Shown in pieces: positions 41,323 to 51,802 of a DNA stretch of 64,000 bases. Source of the stretch: Nocardioides sp. Arc9.136 (lineage in GTDB: Bacteria; Actinomycetota; Actinomycetes; Propionibacteriales; Nocardioidaceae); the NCBI RefSeq assembly GCF_030506255.1, contig NZ_CP113431.1, positions 1,426,001-1,490,000 of the forward strand, given 5' to 3'. The first letter of the stretch is position 1; each line of letters begins with the position of its first letter. The notes beneath the pieces were generated by a model. The model worked only from the letters and a program-made list of their open reading frames with translations, had not been told where the DNA came from and made no database searches. The translations under genes and the position numbers were made by a program.

Positions 41323-42045
41323 TCACTCCGCGGCGGCGCGGCGCAGCGACTCCGAGAGCCGCTCGGCAGCCGCGAGCACCGCGGGGGCGTGCATGCGACC
41401 GGGCTGGCGGGAGAGCCGCTCGAGCGGGCCGGAGACGGAGACCGCGGCGATGACCTTGCCGCCGGGGGAGCGGACCGGCGCCGAGACCGACGCGACGCCC
41501 TGCTCGCGCTCGCCCACGGACTGCGCCCAGCCGCGGCGGCGGATGCCGGAGAGCGCGGCGGCGGAGAAGGCGGAGTTCTGCAGGCCGCGGTGCATCCGCT
41601 CGGGGTCCTCCCACGCCAGCAGCACCTGGGCGGCCGAGCCGGCGCGCATCGTCAGCTGGGAGCCCACGGGGATCGTGTCGCGCAGGCCCGAGGGGCGCTC
41701 GGCGGCGGCGACGCACACCCGGTGCTCGCCCTGCCGGCGCCACAGCTGCGCGGACTCGCCGGTGATGTCGCGCAGTCGCGCGAGCACCGGCCCGGCAGTG
41801 GCGAGGAGCCGGTCCTCGCCGGCGGCGGCGGACAGCTCGGCGAGGCGGGGGCCCAGCACGAAGCGGCCCTGCATGTCGCGGGCCACCAGGCGGTGGTGCT
41901 CGAGGGCGACGGCGAGGCGGTGCGCGGTGGGGCGGGCCAGGCCGGTCCCGGCGACGAGCCCGGCCAGGGTGGCGGGGCCCGACTCGAGGGCGGTGAGCAC
42001 GAGAGCGGCCTTGTCGAGCACGCCCACTCCGCTGGTGGTGTCCAT
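41323..42045 (-). CDS. ndgR: IclR-family regulator of leucine genes (NdgR/LtbR type)
   Basis: The 240-residue protein has the winged helix-turn-helix of IclR proteins at residues about 5-65 ([38 protein letters not shown] in part) and a C-terminal effector domain. It is divergent from leuCD, the fixed position of NdgR in Streptomyces and LtbR in corynebacteria, where it represses or tunes leucine and tryptophan genes. Palindromes that could bind it lie in the 96-base intergenic region. The effector is unknown. The name is based on context and family. Confidence 0.88.
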   Translation of the reverse strand: MDTTSGVGVLDKAALVLTALESGPATLAGLVAGTGLARPTAHRLAVALEHHRLVARDMQGRFVLGPRLAELSAAAGEDRLLATAGPVLARLRDITGESAQLWRRQGEHRVCVAAAERPSGLRDTIPVGSQLTMRAGSAAQVLLAWEDPERMHRGLQNSAFSAAALSGIRRRGWAQSVGEREQGVASVSAPVRSPGGKVIAAVSVSGPLERLSRQPGRMHAPAVLAAAERLSESLRRAAAE

Positions 42046-42113
42046 ATGGCAATACTGCCGTCTCGCATCATGGGATGCAAGGGTCTACAGTGGGGACGTA
42101 CCGAGAAGTACGT
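42042..42113 (+). promoter_or_regulatory. operator/promoter region between ndgR and leuCD
   Basis: Three palindromes lie in the divergent region: CCATATGG (42042-42049), GCATC-ATGG-GATGC (42065-42078), and ACGTAC-CGAGAA-GTACGT (42096-42113, perfect). TACAGT (42086-42091) is a plausible -10 for leuC, which would put the last palindrome at the transcript start. Which palindrome is the regulator site is not decided. Confidence 0.55.
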
Positions 42114-42141
42114 CACGAGCACGTCATGAGGGAGAGACACC

Positions 42142-43566
<1,425 letters not shown>

Positions 43567-43580
43567 ACCGGAGCACGTCC

Positions 43581-44186
43581 ATGGAGAAGTTCACGACCCA
43601 CACCGGCGTCGGCGTCCCGCTGCGCCGCAGCAACGTCGACACCGACCAGATCATCCCCGCGGTCTACCTCAAGCGGGTGACCCGCACCGGCTTCGAGGAC
43701 GGGCTCTTCGCCGCCTGGCGCAACGACCCGTCCTTCGTCCTCAACAACCCGGTGTACGCCGCCGGCTCGGTGCTCGTCGCCGGGCCGGACTTCGGCACCG
43801 GCTCCTCGCGCGAGCACGCCGTCTGGGCGCTGCAGAACTACGGCTTCAAGGCGGTCATCTCGCCGCGGTTCGCCGACATCTTCCGCGGCAACTCCGGCAA
43901 GGCCGGGCTGCTGGCCGCCCAGGTCGACGAGAAGGTCGTCCAGCGGCTCTGGGACCACCTCGACGAGCACCCGGGCGCCTCCGTCACCGTCGACCTGGAG
44001 ACCCGGACCGTCCGCGCCGGCGAGGGCGTCGACGCGATCGAGGACTCCTTCGACATCGACGACTACACCCGGTGGCGGCTCCTGGAGGGCCTCGACGACA
44101 TCGGCATCACCCTCGGCCACGAGGGCGACATCTCCACCTACGAGGGCTCGCGCCCGCGGTGGAAGCCGGTCACCCAGCACGCCTGA
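43581..44186 (+). CDS. leuD: 3-isopropylmalate dehydratase small subunit
   Basis: This is the swivel subunit that completes isopropylmalate isomerase with LeuC. The 201-residue protein has [26 protein letters not shown], the [20 protein letters not shown] motif that closes the active site, and [15 protein letters not shown]. The ATG at 43581 lies 14 bases after leuC. A strong terminator hairpin follows the stop, so the operon is just leuCD. Confidence 0.96.
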   Translation: MEKFTTHTGVGVPLRRSNVDTDQIIPAVYLKRVTRTGFEDGLFAAWRNDPSFVLNNPVYAAGSVLVAGPDFGTGSSREHAVWALQNYGFKAVISPRFADIFRGNSGKAGLLAAQVDEKVVQRLWDHLDEHPGASVTVDLETRTVRAGEGVDAIEDSFDIDDYTRWRLLEGLDDIGITLGHEGDISTYEGSRPRWKPVTQHA

Positions 44187-44218
44187 ACCGGCTCCCGCCG
44201 ACGCCCGCTGTCGACGTC

Positions 44219-44255
44219 CCGCGCCGACGACCGCCTCCCGCGGTCGTCGGCGCGG
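44219..44255 (+). terminator. terminator after leuCD
   Basis: A perfect 16-bp stem (44219-44234 with 44240-44255) has the five-base loop CTCCC. It starts 32 bases after the leuD stop and ends just before the -35 box of the HU gene promoter. Confidence 0.8.
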
Positions 44256-44258
44256 TCG

Positions 44259-44287
44259 TTGTGGCCCGGGCCACTTGTCCCTAGCGT
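44259..44287 (+). promoter_or_regulatory. promoter for the HU gene
   Basis: -35 TTGTGG (44259-44264), 17-base spacer and -10 TAGCGT (44282-44287). The predicted start is about 50 bases before the ATG at 44346, with GGAAGGA as ribosome site. Confidence 0.55.
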
Positions 44288-44345
44288 GCGTGCTCGAGGG
44301 TCGAGCACGAGCTCGGCGTCCGGGGTTCGTCGGAAGGACAGCCAG

Positions 44346-45128
44346 ATGAACAAGTCCGAGCTCATCGACACGCTCGCCGAGCGGTTCGACGGCAACAGGA
44401 AGGCGGCGGCGCACGCGCTGGAGTCGGTGGTCGACACCATCACCCGCGAGGTGGCCAAGGGCAACAAGGTCGCGATCACGGGCTTCGGCTCGTTCGAGAA
44501 GCGGGTCCGCGACGCGCGCTGGGTGCGCAACCCCTCGACGGGCGAGCGGGTCAAGGCCGAGAAGACCGCCGTGCCGAAGTTCAAGGCCGGCGCCCAGCTC
44601 AAGGACGTCGTCTCCGGGGCCAAGAAGCTCCCGGCGCTGACCGTCGCCGCCTCGACGGGTGCTGCGCGGGCGGCGGCCGGTGTGGCCCTCAAGGCCGCGC
44701 CCGTCGGGCCCGGCAAGGGCTCGGCCGCGGCCGGGAAGTCCGCGGGCAAGTCCGCGGGCAAGTCCGGAGGGAAGCAGCCCGCCAAGGCGCCGGCCAAGAC
44801 GAGCGCGGCGGCGCCGACCGCGGCGAAGTCGGCCGTCACCACCTCGGCCGCGACGACGAAGGCGGCGGCCAAGAAGTCGCCGGCGACCAAGGCCGCCGGC
44901 GCGAAGGCCGCGGCCTCGAGGACGACCGCGGCGAAGGCCGCGGCCAAGAAGGCGACCCCGGCCAAGAAGGCGACCCCGGCGAAGAAGGCGACCGCCGAGA
45001 AGACGAGTGCCGCGGGGAGCACCGCGAAGAAGAGCACCGCCAAGACGAGCGCCGCGAAGAAGGCGCCAGTCACGAAGACCGCCGCGAAGAAGACCCCCGC
45101 GAAGAAGGCCGCCGGCGGCTCCAGCTGA
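44346..45128 (+). CDS. hupB: HU-type nucleoid protein with a lysine/alanine-rich tail
   Basis: The N-terminal 90 residues are a standard HU fold that bends DNA (MNKSELIDTLAERFDGNRKAAAHALESV in part, KVAITGFGSFEKRVRDARWVRNPSTGERV in part). The remaining 170 residues are a histone H1-like tail of Lys-Ala-Pro repeats (KKATPAKKATPAKKA, AAKKTPAKKAAGG), as in the HupB or HupS proteins of actinobacteria. The tail probably neutralises phosphate charge and may be acetylated. The length of 260 residues is near the usual size of such two-part HU proteins. It converges with fbiD. Confidence 0.93.
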   Translation: MNKSELIDTLAERFDGNRKAAAHALESVVDTITREVAKGNKVAITGFGSFEKRVRDARWVRNPSTGERVKAEKTAVPKFKAGAQLKDVVSGAKKLPALTVAASTGAARAAAGVALKAAPVGPGKGSAAAGKSAGKSAGKSGGKQPAKAPAKTSAAAPTAAKSAVTTSAATTKAAAKKSPATKAAGAKAAASRTTAAKAAAKKATPAKKATPAKKATAEKTSAAGSTAKKSTAKTSAAKKAPVTKTAAKKTPAKKAAGGSS

Positions 45129-45148
45129 CCACCGGCGGACCAGGCGCC

Positions 45149-45805
45149 TCAGGCCAGGCCGAGCTCCTCGACGAGCGGCGCCGTCCTCGGGCCCAGCCCG
45201 AGGACGGCGGCCTCGCGGAGGTCGTCGAGGTCGTCGACGTCGCGCCGCAGCGTCCGCAGCCCGCCGCGCACCTCGAGCGCGCCGACGGCCAGGTGAGCCT
45301 CACGCGAGCCGACGCCGAACTGCGGGTCGAACTCGGCGTACGGCGCGGTGTAGAGCGTCGTGCCGAGCCCGGCGGCGTCGGCGACGAACGACGCCCCTCC
45401 CGGGACCAGTCCGTGCAGGGCGTCGTCGAGGTCCTCGGCCCGCAGGGCCGGGAGGTCGGCGCACAGCGCCACCGGCTCGAGCTCGGGCCAGCGGCGCCCC
45501 GCCTCCGCGACGGCCTGCCGCAGCGCGGAGTTGAGGTCGTTGGTGTCGCCGTCGGGGATGGCGGCGCACCCGAGCGCCACCAGCTGCGCGCTGAACCCCG
45601 CGTCGTCGGTCGCCACGAGCACCTGTGCGACCGCGTCGGCGGCCAGGCAGGCGGCGACGGTGTCGACCGCGAACGCCGCGGCGAGGCGGCGTCGTTGGTC
45701 GTCGCCGAGGCCGCCGAGGCGGGACTTCCCGAAGGCGGGAGGCTTGACGGGGACGACCACGACGAAGCGGGCGGGGGAGCGAGGTCCCGGGGGCTGGGCA
45801 GACAT
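45149..45805 (-). CDS. fbiD: 2-phospho-L-lactate / phosphoenolpyruvate guanylyltransferase (coenzyme F420 synthesis)
   Basis: FbiD (CofC) activates phosphoenolpyruvate or phospholactate with GTP in the first special step of F420 synthesis. The 218-residue nucleotidyltransferase-fold protein has VVPVKPPAFGKSRLGGLGDDQRRRLAAAF (in part) at the start, VLVATDD, the DTNDLNSALRQAV region and ALCADLPALRAEDLD, with the metal-binding aspartate. Genes for the other F420 steps (fbiA, fbiB, fbiC) are not in the window. It is divergent from plsC and convergent with hupB. Confidence 0.9.
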   Translation of the reverse strand: MSAQPPGPRSPARFVVVVPVKPPAFGKSRLGGLGDDQRRRLAAAFAVDTVAACLAADAVAQVLVATDDAGFSAQLVALGCAAIPDGDTNDLNSALRQAVAEAGRRWPELEPVALCADLPALRAEDLDDALHGLVPGGASFVADAAGLGTTLYTAPYAEFDPQFGVGSREAHLAVGALEVRGGLRTLRRDVDDLDDLREAAVLGLGPRTAPLVEELGLA

Positions 45806-45855
45806 CGCTCCCGATCCTCTCAGGCGCCGGCGAGCCGGGCGAGTAGCCTGCGCTC

Positions 45856-46626
45856 GTGACGGTCCGGAAGCTGCAGCAGAAGCGAGGCTGGGCGTGGAAC
45901 ATCGCGGTCGCGATCGTGAAGCCCACGCTGCTCGCCACGACCCGCCACGAGTGGGAGGGCGGCGACAAGATCCCGGTGCGCGGCGGCTGCATCCTGGTCA
46001 TGAACCACATCTCGCACGTCGACCCGCTCACCGCGGCGCACATCGTCTACGACCACGGCCGGATCCCGCGCTACCTGGCCAAGTCCGGGCTGTTCAAGAA
46101 CAAGGCGCTCGGCTTCTTCCTGCAGGCCGCCGGGCAGATCCCCGTCGAGCGGCTGACCCGCAACGCGATCGGCGCGTACGACGCCGCGGTCGCCGCCGTC
46201 CGCGCCGGTGAGTGCGTGGTGGTCTACCCCGAGGGCACGATCACCCGCGACCCCGACCTGTGGCCGATGACAGGGAAGTCAGGGGCCGCGCGGATCGCGC
46301 TGGAGACCGGCTGTCCCGTGATCCCCGTCGGGCAGTGGGGCGCGCAGGAGCTGCTGGCGCCGTACGCGAAGAAGCCGGACGTCGTCCCCCGCAAGCTGAT
46401 CAGGATGAAGGTCGGCGACCCCGTCGACCTCGCCGACCTCCTCGCCCGGCCCCGCAGTCCCGAGGTCGTCCAGGAGGCGACCGACCGGATCATGGCCGCG
46501 ATCACGGTGCTGGTCGAGGACGTGCGCGGCGGCACGGCACCCGCCGAGAGGTTCGACATGCGCAAGCACGGGGTACGACCGACCGGCAACCCGCGCCGCC
46601 ACGAGATCGGGGAGGACCCCGCATGA
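45856..46626 (+). CDS. plsC: 1-acyl-sn-glycerol-3-phosphate acyltransferase
   Basis: This phospholipid-synthesis acyltransferase makes phosphatidate from lysophosphatidate. The 256-residue protein has the NHISHVD (HX4D) catalytic motif near residue 51, the substrate-binding YPEGTI near residue 125, and VIPVGQWG later. TAGCCT is six bases before the GTG start, with no ribosome site, so the transcript is probably leaderless. gpsA follows with a four-base overlap (ATGA, 46623), pairing two consecutive steps of glycerolipid synthesis. Confidence 0.93.
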   Translation: MTVRKLQQKRGWAWNIAVAIVKPTLLATTRHEWEGGDKIPVRGGCILVMNHISHVDPLTAAHIVYDHGRIPRYLAKSGLFKNKALGFFLQAAGQIPVERLTRNAIGAYDAAVAAVRAGECVVVYPEGTITRDPDLWPMTGKSGAARIALETGCPVIPVGQWGAQELLAPYAKKPDVVPRKLIRMKVGDPVDLADLLARPRSPEVVQEATDRIMAAITVLVEDVRGGTAPAERFDMRKHGVRPTGNPRRHEIGEDPA

Positions 46627-47660
46627 CCACTGTCCCGAGCCAGGACGCCCCCGGTGGGCGCGGCAAGGTCGCCGTCTTCAGCGCCGGGTCGTGGGGGACG
46701 GCGTTCTCCATCGTGCTCGCCGACGCCGGCAACGACGTCGTGCTGTGGGCGCGGCGGCCCGAGGTCGCCGAGTCGATCAACGAGCGGCGCGAGAACCCCG
46801 ACTACCTGCCCGGCATCGAGCTGCCCCCGTCGGTGTCGGCCACCCACGACGTGGAGAAGGCGCTGCACGGCGCCGACGTCGTCGTGCTGGCCACCCCCAG
46901 CCAGTCCCTGCGCGAGAACCTCACCGCGTGGGCGCCGTACGTCGAGCCCGGCGCGGTCTTCGTCTCGCTGATGAAGGGCGTGGAGCTCGGCACGCTGGAG
47001 CGGATGAGCGAGGTGATCGGCCAGGTCACCGGCGCCGGACCGGAGCGGATCGCCGTCGTCAGCGGCCCCAACCTCGCCAAGGAGATCGCGCGGCGCGAGC
47101 CGGCCGCGTCGGTCGTCGCCTGCGAGGACGAGGACGTCGCGCGGATGCTGCAGCAGCGGTGCCACACGGCGGCCTTCCGGCCCTACACGAGCGTCGACGT
47201 CCTCGGCTGCGAGCTGGGCGGGGCGTACAAGAACGTCGTGGCGCTGTCGGTCGGCATGGCGGTCGGCCTGGGCTTCGGCGACAACACCACCGCCTCGCTG
47301 ATCACCCGCGGCCTCGCCGAGACCGCGCGGCTCGCGATGGGCCTCGGCGCCAACCCGCTGACCCTGATGGGCCTCGCCGGCCTCGGCGACCTCGTGGCCA
47401 CCTGCTCCTCGCCGCTGTCGCGCAACCGCACGTTCGGCGAGAAGCTCGGGCAGGGGCTGAGCGCCGCGGAGATCTACGCTTCGACCCGCCAGGTCGCGGA
47501 GGGCGCGAAGTCCTGCTCCTCCCTGCTGGCGCTGGCCCGGCAGACCGGTGTCGACGCACCGATCGCCGAGCACGTCGACGCCGTCGTCGCCGGGCGGATG
47601 ACCGCCCAGGAGATGATGGAGTCCTTCATCGCCCGCGACACCAAGGCCGAGACCGACTGA
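46623..47660 (+). CDS. gpsA: glycerol-3-phosphate dehydrogenase [NAD(P)+]
   Basis: GpsA reduces dihydroxyacetone phosphate to sn-glycerol 3-phosphate for phospholipids. The 345-residue protein has the NAD motif [18 protein letters not shown] near residue 17, [17 protein letters not shown], the catalytic lysine in [22 protein letters not shown], and [22 protein letters not shown] 46623 overlaps the plsC stop. After the stop at 47660 lies the repeat block 47661-47882 that separates it from a convergent gene. Confidence 0.95.
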   Translation: MTTVPSQDAPGGRGKVAVFSAGSWGTAFSIVLADAGNDVVLWARRPEVAESINERRENPDYLPGIELPPSVSATHDVEKALHGADVVVLATPSQSLRENLTAWAPYVEPGAVFVSLMKGVELGTLERMSEVIGQVTGAGPERIAVVSGPNLAKEIARREPAASVVACEDEDVARMLQQRCHTAAFRPYTSVDVLGCELGGAYKNVVALSVGMAVGLGFGDNTTASLITRGLAETARLAMGLGANPLTLMGLAGLGDLVATCSSPLSRNRTFGEKLGQGLSAAEIYASTRQVAEGAKSCSSLLALARQTGVDAPIAEHVDAVVAGRMTAQEMMESFIARDTKAETD

Positions 47661-47882
47661 GCGAGCGAGCAGCGGCGACCGAGCAACGAGGTCGCCGCGT
47701 GGCTCGCGAAGGTCGAGCAAGCGACGCGACCGAGGAACGAGGTCGCGCGAGCGGGTCGAGACCCGGTGAGGTGCGCACCGCGGGTGGGGACCTCACCGGG
47801 TCTCGACGACGCTCGCCGGCGCTCGCTGCTCGACCAGCGCGGCTGTTCGCGAGCGCTCGCTGCTCGACCAGCGGGCGGTGCC
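47661..47882 (+). repeat. repeat block with three hairpins between gpsA and a convergent gene
   Basis: Two copies of a GCGACC-(9 nt)-GGTCGC hairpin (47674-47696 with seven pairs; 47726-47746 with six) are followed by an 18-bp perfect inverted repeat, GTCGAGACCCGGTGAGGT (47755-47772) with ACCTCACCGGGTCTCGAC (47790-47807). Two further half-copies of the GCTCGCTGCTCGACCAGC element end at about 47839 and 47872. The sequence is the same family as at 16911 and 18860. It probably works as a two-way terminator. Confidence 0.75.
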
Positions 47883-48980
47883 TCAGGTGAGGTCGTCCAG
47901 CGCGACGCGGAGGTCCTCCCACAGGTCGTCGACGTCCTCGACGCCGACGGAGAGCCGGACGAGCGCGTCGGGGATCGTGGCGGGCTCGGCCTTCCAGCGA
48001 CGGCGCCGCTCGAAGGTGGACTCCACGCCGCCGAGGGACGTGGCGTGCACCCACAGCCTCGTCTTGTGGGTGAGCAGGTCCGCGGCCATGGCGCCCTGGG
48101 CCAGCACGATCGCCACGATGCCGCCGAACCCGGGGTAGCGGACCTCCTCGATCGCCGGGTGGTCGCCCAGCCGGCGCGCCAGCTCGGCGGCGTTCGACTG
48201 CGCCCGCTCGACGCGGAGGTGGAGGGTGCGCAGGCCGCGCAGGGCGAGGTAGGCCTCGAACGTGCCGGGCACCGCGCCGAGCAGGTCGCGACGGCCCTTG
48301 ATCACTCCGTGCAGCTCGTCGTCGGCGGTGACGACCGCACCCATGAGGACGTCGCTGTGGCCGGCGAGGTACTTGGTGACCGAGTGCACGACCAGGTCCG
48401 CGCCGGACTCCAGCGGTCGCTGGAGCAGGGGAGTGGCGAAGGTGTTGTCGACGACGGCGTACGCCCCGGCCTCGTGGGCGGCGGCGATGATCGTCGGGAG
48501 GTCCGCGATCTCGAGCGCCGGGTTGGTGGGCGACTCCAGCCACACCAGCGCGGCGTCCTCGCAGGCCCTGACCACCGCAGCGGTGTCGGTCACGTCGACC
48601 AGCTCGGTGCGCAGGCGGCCGCGGGCCTCGAGGTCGCCGAGCTGCATGGCCGTGCCGGTGTAGCAGTTGCGGGGCGCGACGACCTTGGCGCCGTTGCCGA
48701 CGAGGTCCAGCACGGTCGCGACGGCGGCGAGCCCGGAGGAGAACGCCAGCGCGCGGCCGCCCTCGAGCCCGCCGAGGGCCGTCTCGAACGCGCTCCAGGT
48801 CGGGTTGCCGTACCGGCCGTACTCCCGGTCACCGCCGGCCACGAAGGTCGACGCCGGCGTGATCGGCTCGTTCAGCGGCTGGTCCGCGACGTGCGGAGGG
48901 CGGCCCAGGTGCACCGCGCGGGTGCCGGTGCCCATCGACGCGAGGTGGTCGGTCAGGTGGTCGGGCGCGTCCGCAGTCAT
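47883..48980 (-). CDS. cystathionine gamma-synthase/lyase-type PLP enzyme
   Basis: This is a trans-sulfuration PLP enzyme (Cys/Met metabolism family). The 365-residue protein has [11 protein letters not shown] at the start, [34 protein letters not shown], the aspartate region [25 protein letters not shown] (in part), the PLP lysine in [11 protein letters not shown] near residue 195 and the C-terminal [17 protein letters not shown]. Sequence alone does not separate synthase (methionine route) from lyase (cysteine route). It converges with gpsA across a hairpin-rich repeat and diverges from ddl. Confidence 0.92.
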   Translation of the reverse strand: MTADAPDHLTDHLASMGTGTRAVHLGRPPHVADQPLNEPITPASTFVAGGDREYGRYGNPTWSAFETALGGLEGGRALAFSSGLAAVATVLDLVGNGAKVVAPRNCYTGTAMQLGDLEARGRLRTELVDVTDTAAVVRACEDAALVWLESPTNPALEIADLPTIIAAAHEAGAYAVVDNTFATPLLQRPLESGADLVVHSVTKYLAGHSDVLMGAVVTADDELHGVIKGRRDLLGAVPGTFEAYLALRGLRTLHLRVERAQSNAAELARRLGDHPAIEEVRYPGFGGIVAIVLAQGAMAADLLTHKTRLWVHATSLGGVESTFERRRRWKAEPATIPDALVRLSVGVEDVDDLWEDLRVALDDLT

Positions 48981-49010
48981 GGGACAACCCTAGGTCGATA
49001 GGGTCGGACG

Positions 49011-50132
49011 GTGATCCGCAAGCCCCGCGTCGCCGTCGTCTTCGGTGGCCGTTCCAGCGAGCACGCCATCTCGTGCGTGACCGCCGGCAGCGTCCTCCAG
49101 GCCATCGATCCCGAGCAGTACGACGTCGTGCCGGTCGGCATCGCCCGGGACGGCCGCTGGGTGCTGGAGTCCGGCGACGTCGAGCGGCTGCGGATCGGTG
49201 CCGGTGACGGCGCCGACCGGATGCCCAGCGTCGACGGCGAGCGCGCGACGGTCGCGCTCGCCCCCGACGCGGCCGGGACCGACCTCGTCGTCACCGAGGC
49301 CTCGGCGCCGCCGCGCACGCTCGGCGAGGTCGACGTGGTCTTCCCGCTGCTGCACGGCCCGTGGGGCGAGGACGGCACGATCCAGGGCATGCTCGAGATG
49401 GCCGGGGTGCGGTACGTCGGCGCCGGCGTGCTCGCGTCCGCGGTCGCGATGGACAAGGCCTACATGAAGGTGGTCCTCGCCGCCGCCGGCCTGCCGGTCA
49501 TGCCGAGCGTGGTGGTCACCGCCCGCGAGTGGTCCGCGGACCCGCAGGAGTGCCGGGAGCGCTCCGCCGGGCTGGGCTACCCGCTCTTCGTGAAGCCCGC
49601 CCGCGGCGGCTCGTCGATCGGCATCTCCAAGGTCCACGACCCCGCCGGTCTCGACGCGGCGATCGAGCACGCCCTCGAGCACGACCCTCGGGTGCTGGTC
49701 GAGGTCTGCGCCACCGGTGCCCGCGAGGTCGAGTGCGGCGTGCTGCAGGCGCTGGACGGGTCGACCGAGACCAGCGTCCCGGCGGAGATCCGGATCACCG
49801 GTGACCACGAGTTCTACGACTTCGACGCCAAGTACCTCCCCGAGGAGGCCACCGAGCTCGACGTGCCCGCCGTGCTGCCCGACGGCGTGGAGGAGCGGCT
49901 GCGCAGCCTGTCGGCCGCGGCGTTCGAGGCGGTCGGGTGCGAGGGGCTGGCCCGGGTCGACTTCTTCGTCTTCCCCGACGGCTCGCTGGTGGTCAACGAG
50001 CTCAACACCATGCCCGGGTTCACCCCGCTGTCGATGTTCCCGCGGATGTGGGCGGCCACCGGCCTGGACTACCCGGCGCTGGTCGACCGGCTGCTCCGCC
50101 TCGCGCTGGCGCGCGACACCGGCCTGCGCTGA
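49011..50132 (+). CDS. ddl: D-alanine--D-alanine ligase
   Basis: Ddl makes the D-Ala-D-Ala dipeptide for peptidoglycan. The 373-residue ATP-grasp protein has VVFGGRSSEHAISC near residue 10, PLLHGPWGEDGTIQGMLEMAGV near residue 110, KPARGGSSIGISKV near residue 195, and the metal site LARVDFFVFPDGSLVVNELNTMPGFT near residue 310. TAGGGT lies exactly six bases before the GTG start and there is no ribosome site (leaderless pattern). A terminator follows before the convergent Lrp-like gene. Confidence 0.95.
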   Translation: MIRKPRVAVVFGGRSSEHAISCVTAGSVLQAIDPEQYDVVPVGIARDGRWVLESGDVERLRIGAGDGADRMPSVDGERATVALAPDAAGTDLVVTEASAPPRTLGEVDVVFPLLHGPWGEDGTIQGMLEMAGVRYVGAGVLASAVAMDKAYMKVVLAAAGLPVMPSVVVTAREWSADPQECRERSAGLGYPLFVKPARGGSSIGISKVHDPAGLDAAIEHALEHDPRVLVEVCATGAREVECGVLQALDGSTETSVPAEIRITGDHEFYDFDAKYLPEEATELDVPAVLPDGVEERLRSLSAAAFEAVGCEGLARVDFFVFPDGSLVVNELNTMPGFTPLSMFPRMWAATGLDYPALVDRLLRLALARDTGLR

Positions 50133-50153
50133 CGCCCTGCCCCGGAGCAGCAC

Positions 50154-50184
50154 GACGCCCCGCGCCCGGCGGGCACGGGGCGTC
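50154..50184 (+). terminator. terminator between ddl and the Lrp-like gene
   Basis: A 9-bp perfect stem (GACGCCCCG, 50154-50162, with CGGGGCGTC, 50176-50184) has a 13-base loop that can pair further (GCCCG with CGGGC). It lies between convergent genes and can serve both. Confidence 0.65.
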
Positions 50185-50195
50185 GGGTGCGGTCC

Positions 50196-50432
50196 TCAGA
50201 TGTGGACGACCGGGCAGGTGAGGGTGCGGGTGATGCCGTCGAGGGTCTGCACCTTCGCGACGACGAGCTTGCCGAGCTCGTCGACGTTGCGCGCCTCGGC
50301 GCGCACGATCACGTCGTAGGGCCCGGTGACGTCCTCGGCGAGGGTGACACCCTTGACCTGCGCGATCTCGCGGGCGACCTCGGCAGCCTTGCCGACGTCG
50401 GTCTGGATCAGGATGTACGCCTGGACGACCAT
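50196..50432 (-). CDS. Lrp/AsnC ligand-binding domain (RAM) protein without DNA-binding domain
   Basis: The 78-residue protein is a stand-alone RAM domain: MVVQAYILIQTDVGKAAEVA, VTGPYDVIVRAEARNVDELG, KVQTLDGITRTLTC. It lacks the helix-turn-helix of full Lrp proteins and probably senses an amino acid or modulates an Lrp partner by mixed oligomers. Actinobacteria keep such a gene between ddl and thiL. AGGGAGAG precedes the ATG at 50432. It converges with ddl and diverges from thiL. Confidence 0.9.
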   Translation of the reverse strand: MVVQAYILIQTDVGKAAEVAREIAQVKGVTLAEDVTGPYDVIVRAEARNVDELGKLVVAKVQTLDGITRTLTCPVVHI

Positions 50433-50555
50433 CGTGGTGCTCTCCCTGCTGCTCAGCGCTGGACTGCGGTTCGGCGTCAACCTACCCCCTGGTCGCCACG
50501 CGCCGACAGCCCGGCGCCCGCTCGCCGCCCGGCGGGCGTCTGGTGGGATGGGTCC

Positions 50556-51530
50556 ATGGCTGCGAGTGCTCCGTTCCCCGCCGGCGCGACGTTGGGCGAC
50601 GCCGGTGAGTTCGGCCTGATCGAGGCGTTCACCCGGCTCTTCGAGCAGGGCGAGCACGTCCTGGTGGGCCCCGGCGACGACGCGGCGGTGCTGCGCGTGC
50701 GCACCGGGCACGTCGTGGTCTCCACCGACCTGATGGTCGAGGGCCGTCACTTCCGCCGGGAGTGGGCGTCCGCGGAGGACGTCGGGCACCGTGCCGCCGC
50801 GCAGAACATCTCCGACATCAACGCCATGGGCGGTCGCGCCGGCTCCTTGACCGTCGGGCTCGCCGCACCGGCTGACCTCGAGGCGCAGTGGGCGCTGGAC
50901 TTCGCCCGCGGCTTCGCCGACGAGTGCGCCCTCGTCGGCGCGAGCGTCGTCGGCGGCGACCTGACCCGCGCGGACGAGATCGTCATCGCCGTGACCGTCC
51001 TCGGCGCCTGCACCGTCTCCCCGGTGCTCCGCTCGGGCGCCCGCCCCGGGGACGTGCTCGCCCTGCACGGCCGGCAGGGCTGGGCCGCCGGGGGACTGGC
51101 GGTGCTCGGTCGCGGCTTCCGCTCCCCGCGCGTGCTCGTCGAGGCCTACCGCCGCCCCGCTCCGCCGTACGACGCCGGGCCGGCCGCCGCCGAGGCCGGT
51201 GCGACCTCGATGATCGACGTCTCCGACGGCCTGCTCGCCGAGGCCGGCCACCTCGCCTCGGCCTCCGGGGTGGCGATCGACGTCCGCCGCGGCGCGTTCG
51301 AGGTCCCCGAGCCGCTGCACGCCGTCGGCGCGGCTCTCGGCGCCGATCCGCTCGGCTTCGTGCTCGGTGGAGGCGACGACCACGCCCTGCTCGCGACCTT
51401 CGACTCCGCCGACGTCCCCGAGGGCTGGGACGTGGTCGGCGAGGTCACCGAGCCGGCCGACGGCGCGGTCGGCGCCGTCACCGTCGACGGCGCCCCCTAC
51501 GACGGCCCGACCGGCTGGACGCACTTCTGA
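50556..51530 (+). CDS. thiL: thiamine-monophosphate kinase
   Basis: ThiL phosphorylates thiamine monophosphate to the active cofactor thiamine diphosphate. The 324-residue protein has GPGDDAAVLRV near residue 32, VSTDLMVEGRHFRREWASAEDVGHRAAAQNISDINAMGG (in part, near residues 50-85), VGGDLTRADEIV, and SMIDVSDGLLAEAGHLA near residue 215. Start ATG 50556 is chosen over an out-of-frame ATG at 50548. It is divergent from the Lrp-like gene. The stop is followed by a 20-bp tandem repeat region. Confidence 0.94.
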   Translation: MAASAPFPAGATLGDAGEFGLIEAFTRLFEQGEHVLVGPGDDAAVLRVRTGHVVVSTDLMVEGRHFRREWASAEDVGHRAAAQNISDINAMGGRAGSLTVGLAAPADLEAQWALDFARGFADECALVGASVVGGDLTRADEIVIAVTVLGACTVSPVLRSGARPGDVLALHGRQGWAAGGLAVLGRGFRSPRVLVEAYRRPAPPYDAGPAAAEAGATSMIDVSDGLLAEAGHLASASGVAIDVRRGAFEVPEPLHAVGAALGADPLGFVLGGGDDHALLATFDSADVPEGWDVVGEVTEPADGAVGAVTVDGAPYDGPTGWTHF

Positions 51531-51567
51531 GCCGAGCCGGCGCCCCGGGCGGGCGGGCGTCGCTGCT

Positions 51568-51726
51568 TGCAACGCGCCGTTCGAAGGACTACCGCGCCGG
51601 CGGATCGGCGCGGCAGTGCCTCCAACGGCGCGGGAGACCACCGAACGGCGCGTTGCACGCTCCGACGGCGCGGCAGACCAGCGGACAGCGCGGCAGACCA
51701 CCGGACAGCGCGTTGCACGAACGCGC
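51568..51726 (+). repeat. 20-bp tandem repeats (six units) with an inverted copy upstream
   Basis: Six contiguous 20-bp units occupy 51607-51726. All share a (G/A)GCGCG core; the two main types are GGCGCGGCAGACCAGCGGAC-like and GGCGCGTTGCACGCTCCGAC-like. Upstream, TGCAACGCGCCGTTCG (51568-51583) is an exact inverted copy of CGAACGGCGCGTTGCA (51642-51657), giving a 16-bp stem with a 58-base loop. There is no coding sequence from 51531 to 51802. Confidence 0.85.
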
Positions 51727-51747
51727 GGGTGCGCGCCGGAAGGCGGG

Positions 51748-51788
51748 GAAAAGCAGGAGGCCGCCACCCCTCAGGGGTGACGGCCTCC
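51748..51788 (-). terminator. intrinsic terminator after rpmB
   Basis: On the minus strand, GGAGGCCG and CACCCC-type arms (51756-51770 with 51774-51788, one mismatch) form a hairpin followed by TGCTTTTC. It lies 14 bases after the rpmB stop at 51803 and can end its transcript. Confidence 0.75.
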
Positions 51789-51802
51789 GCGGATCGACTC
51801 GC

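Noticed and set aside
50187..50555. Longer N-terminus for thiL, or a thiamine riboswitch before it
   Set aside because: The frame upstream is antisense to the Lrp-like gene, and no THI-box sequence (such as CTGAGA) is present.
51607..51726. CRISPR array from the regular 20-bp units
   Set aside because: Units are contiguous with no unique spacers, and there are no cas genes in the window.
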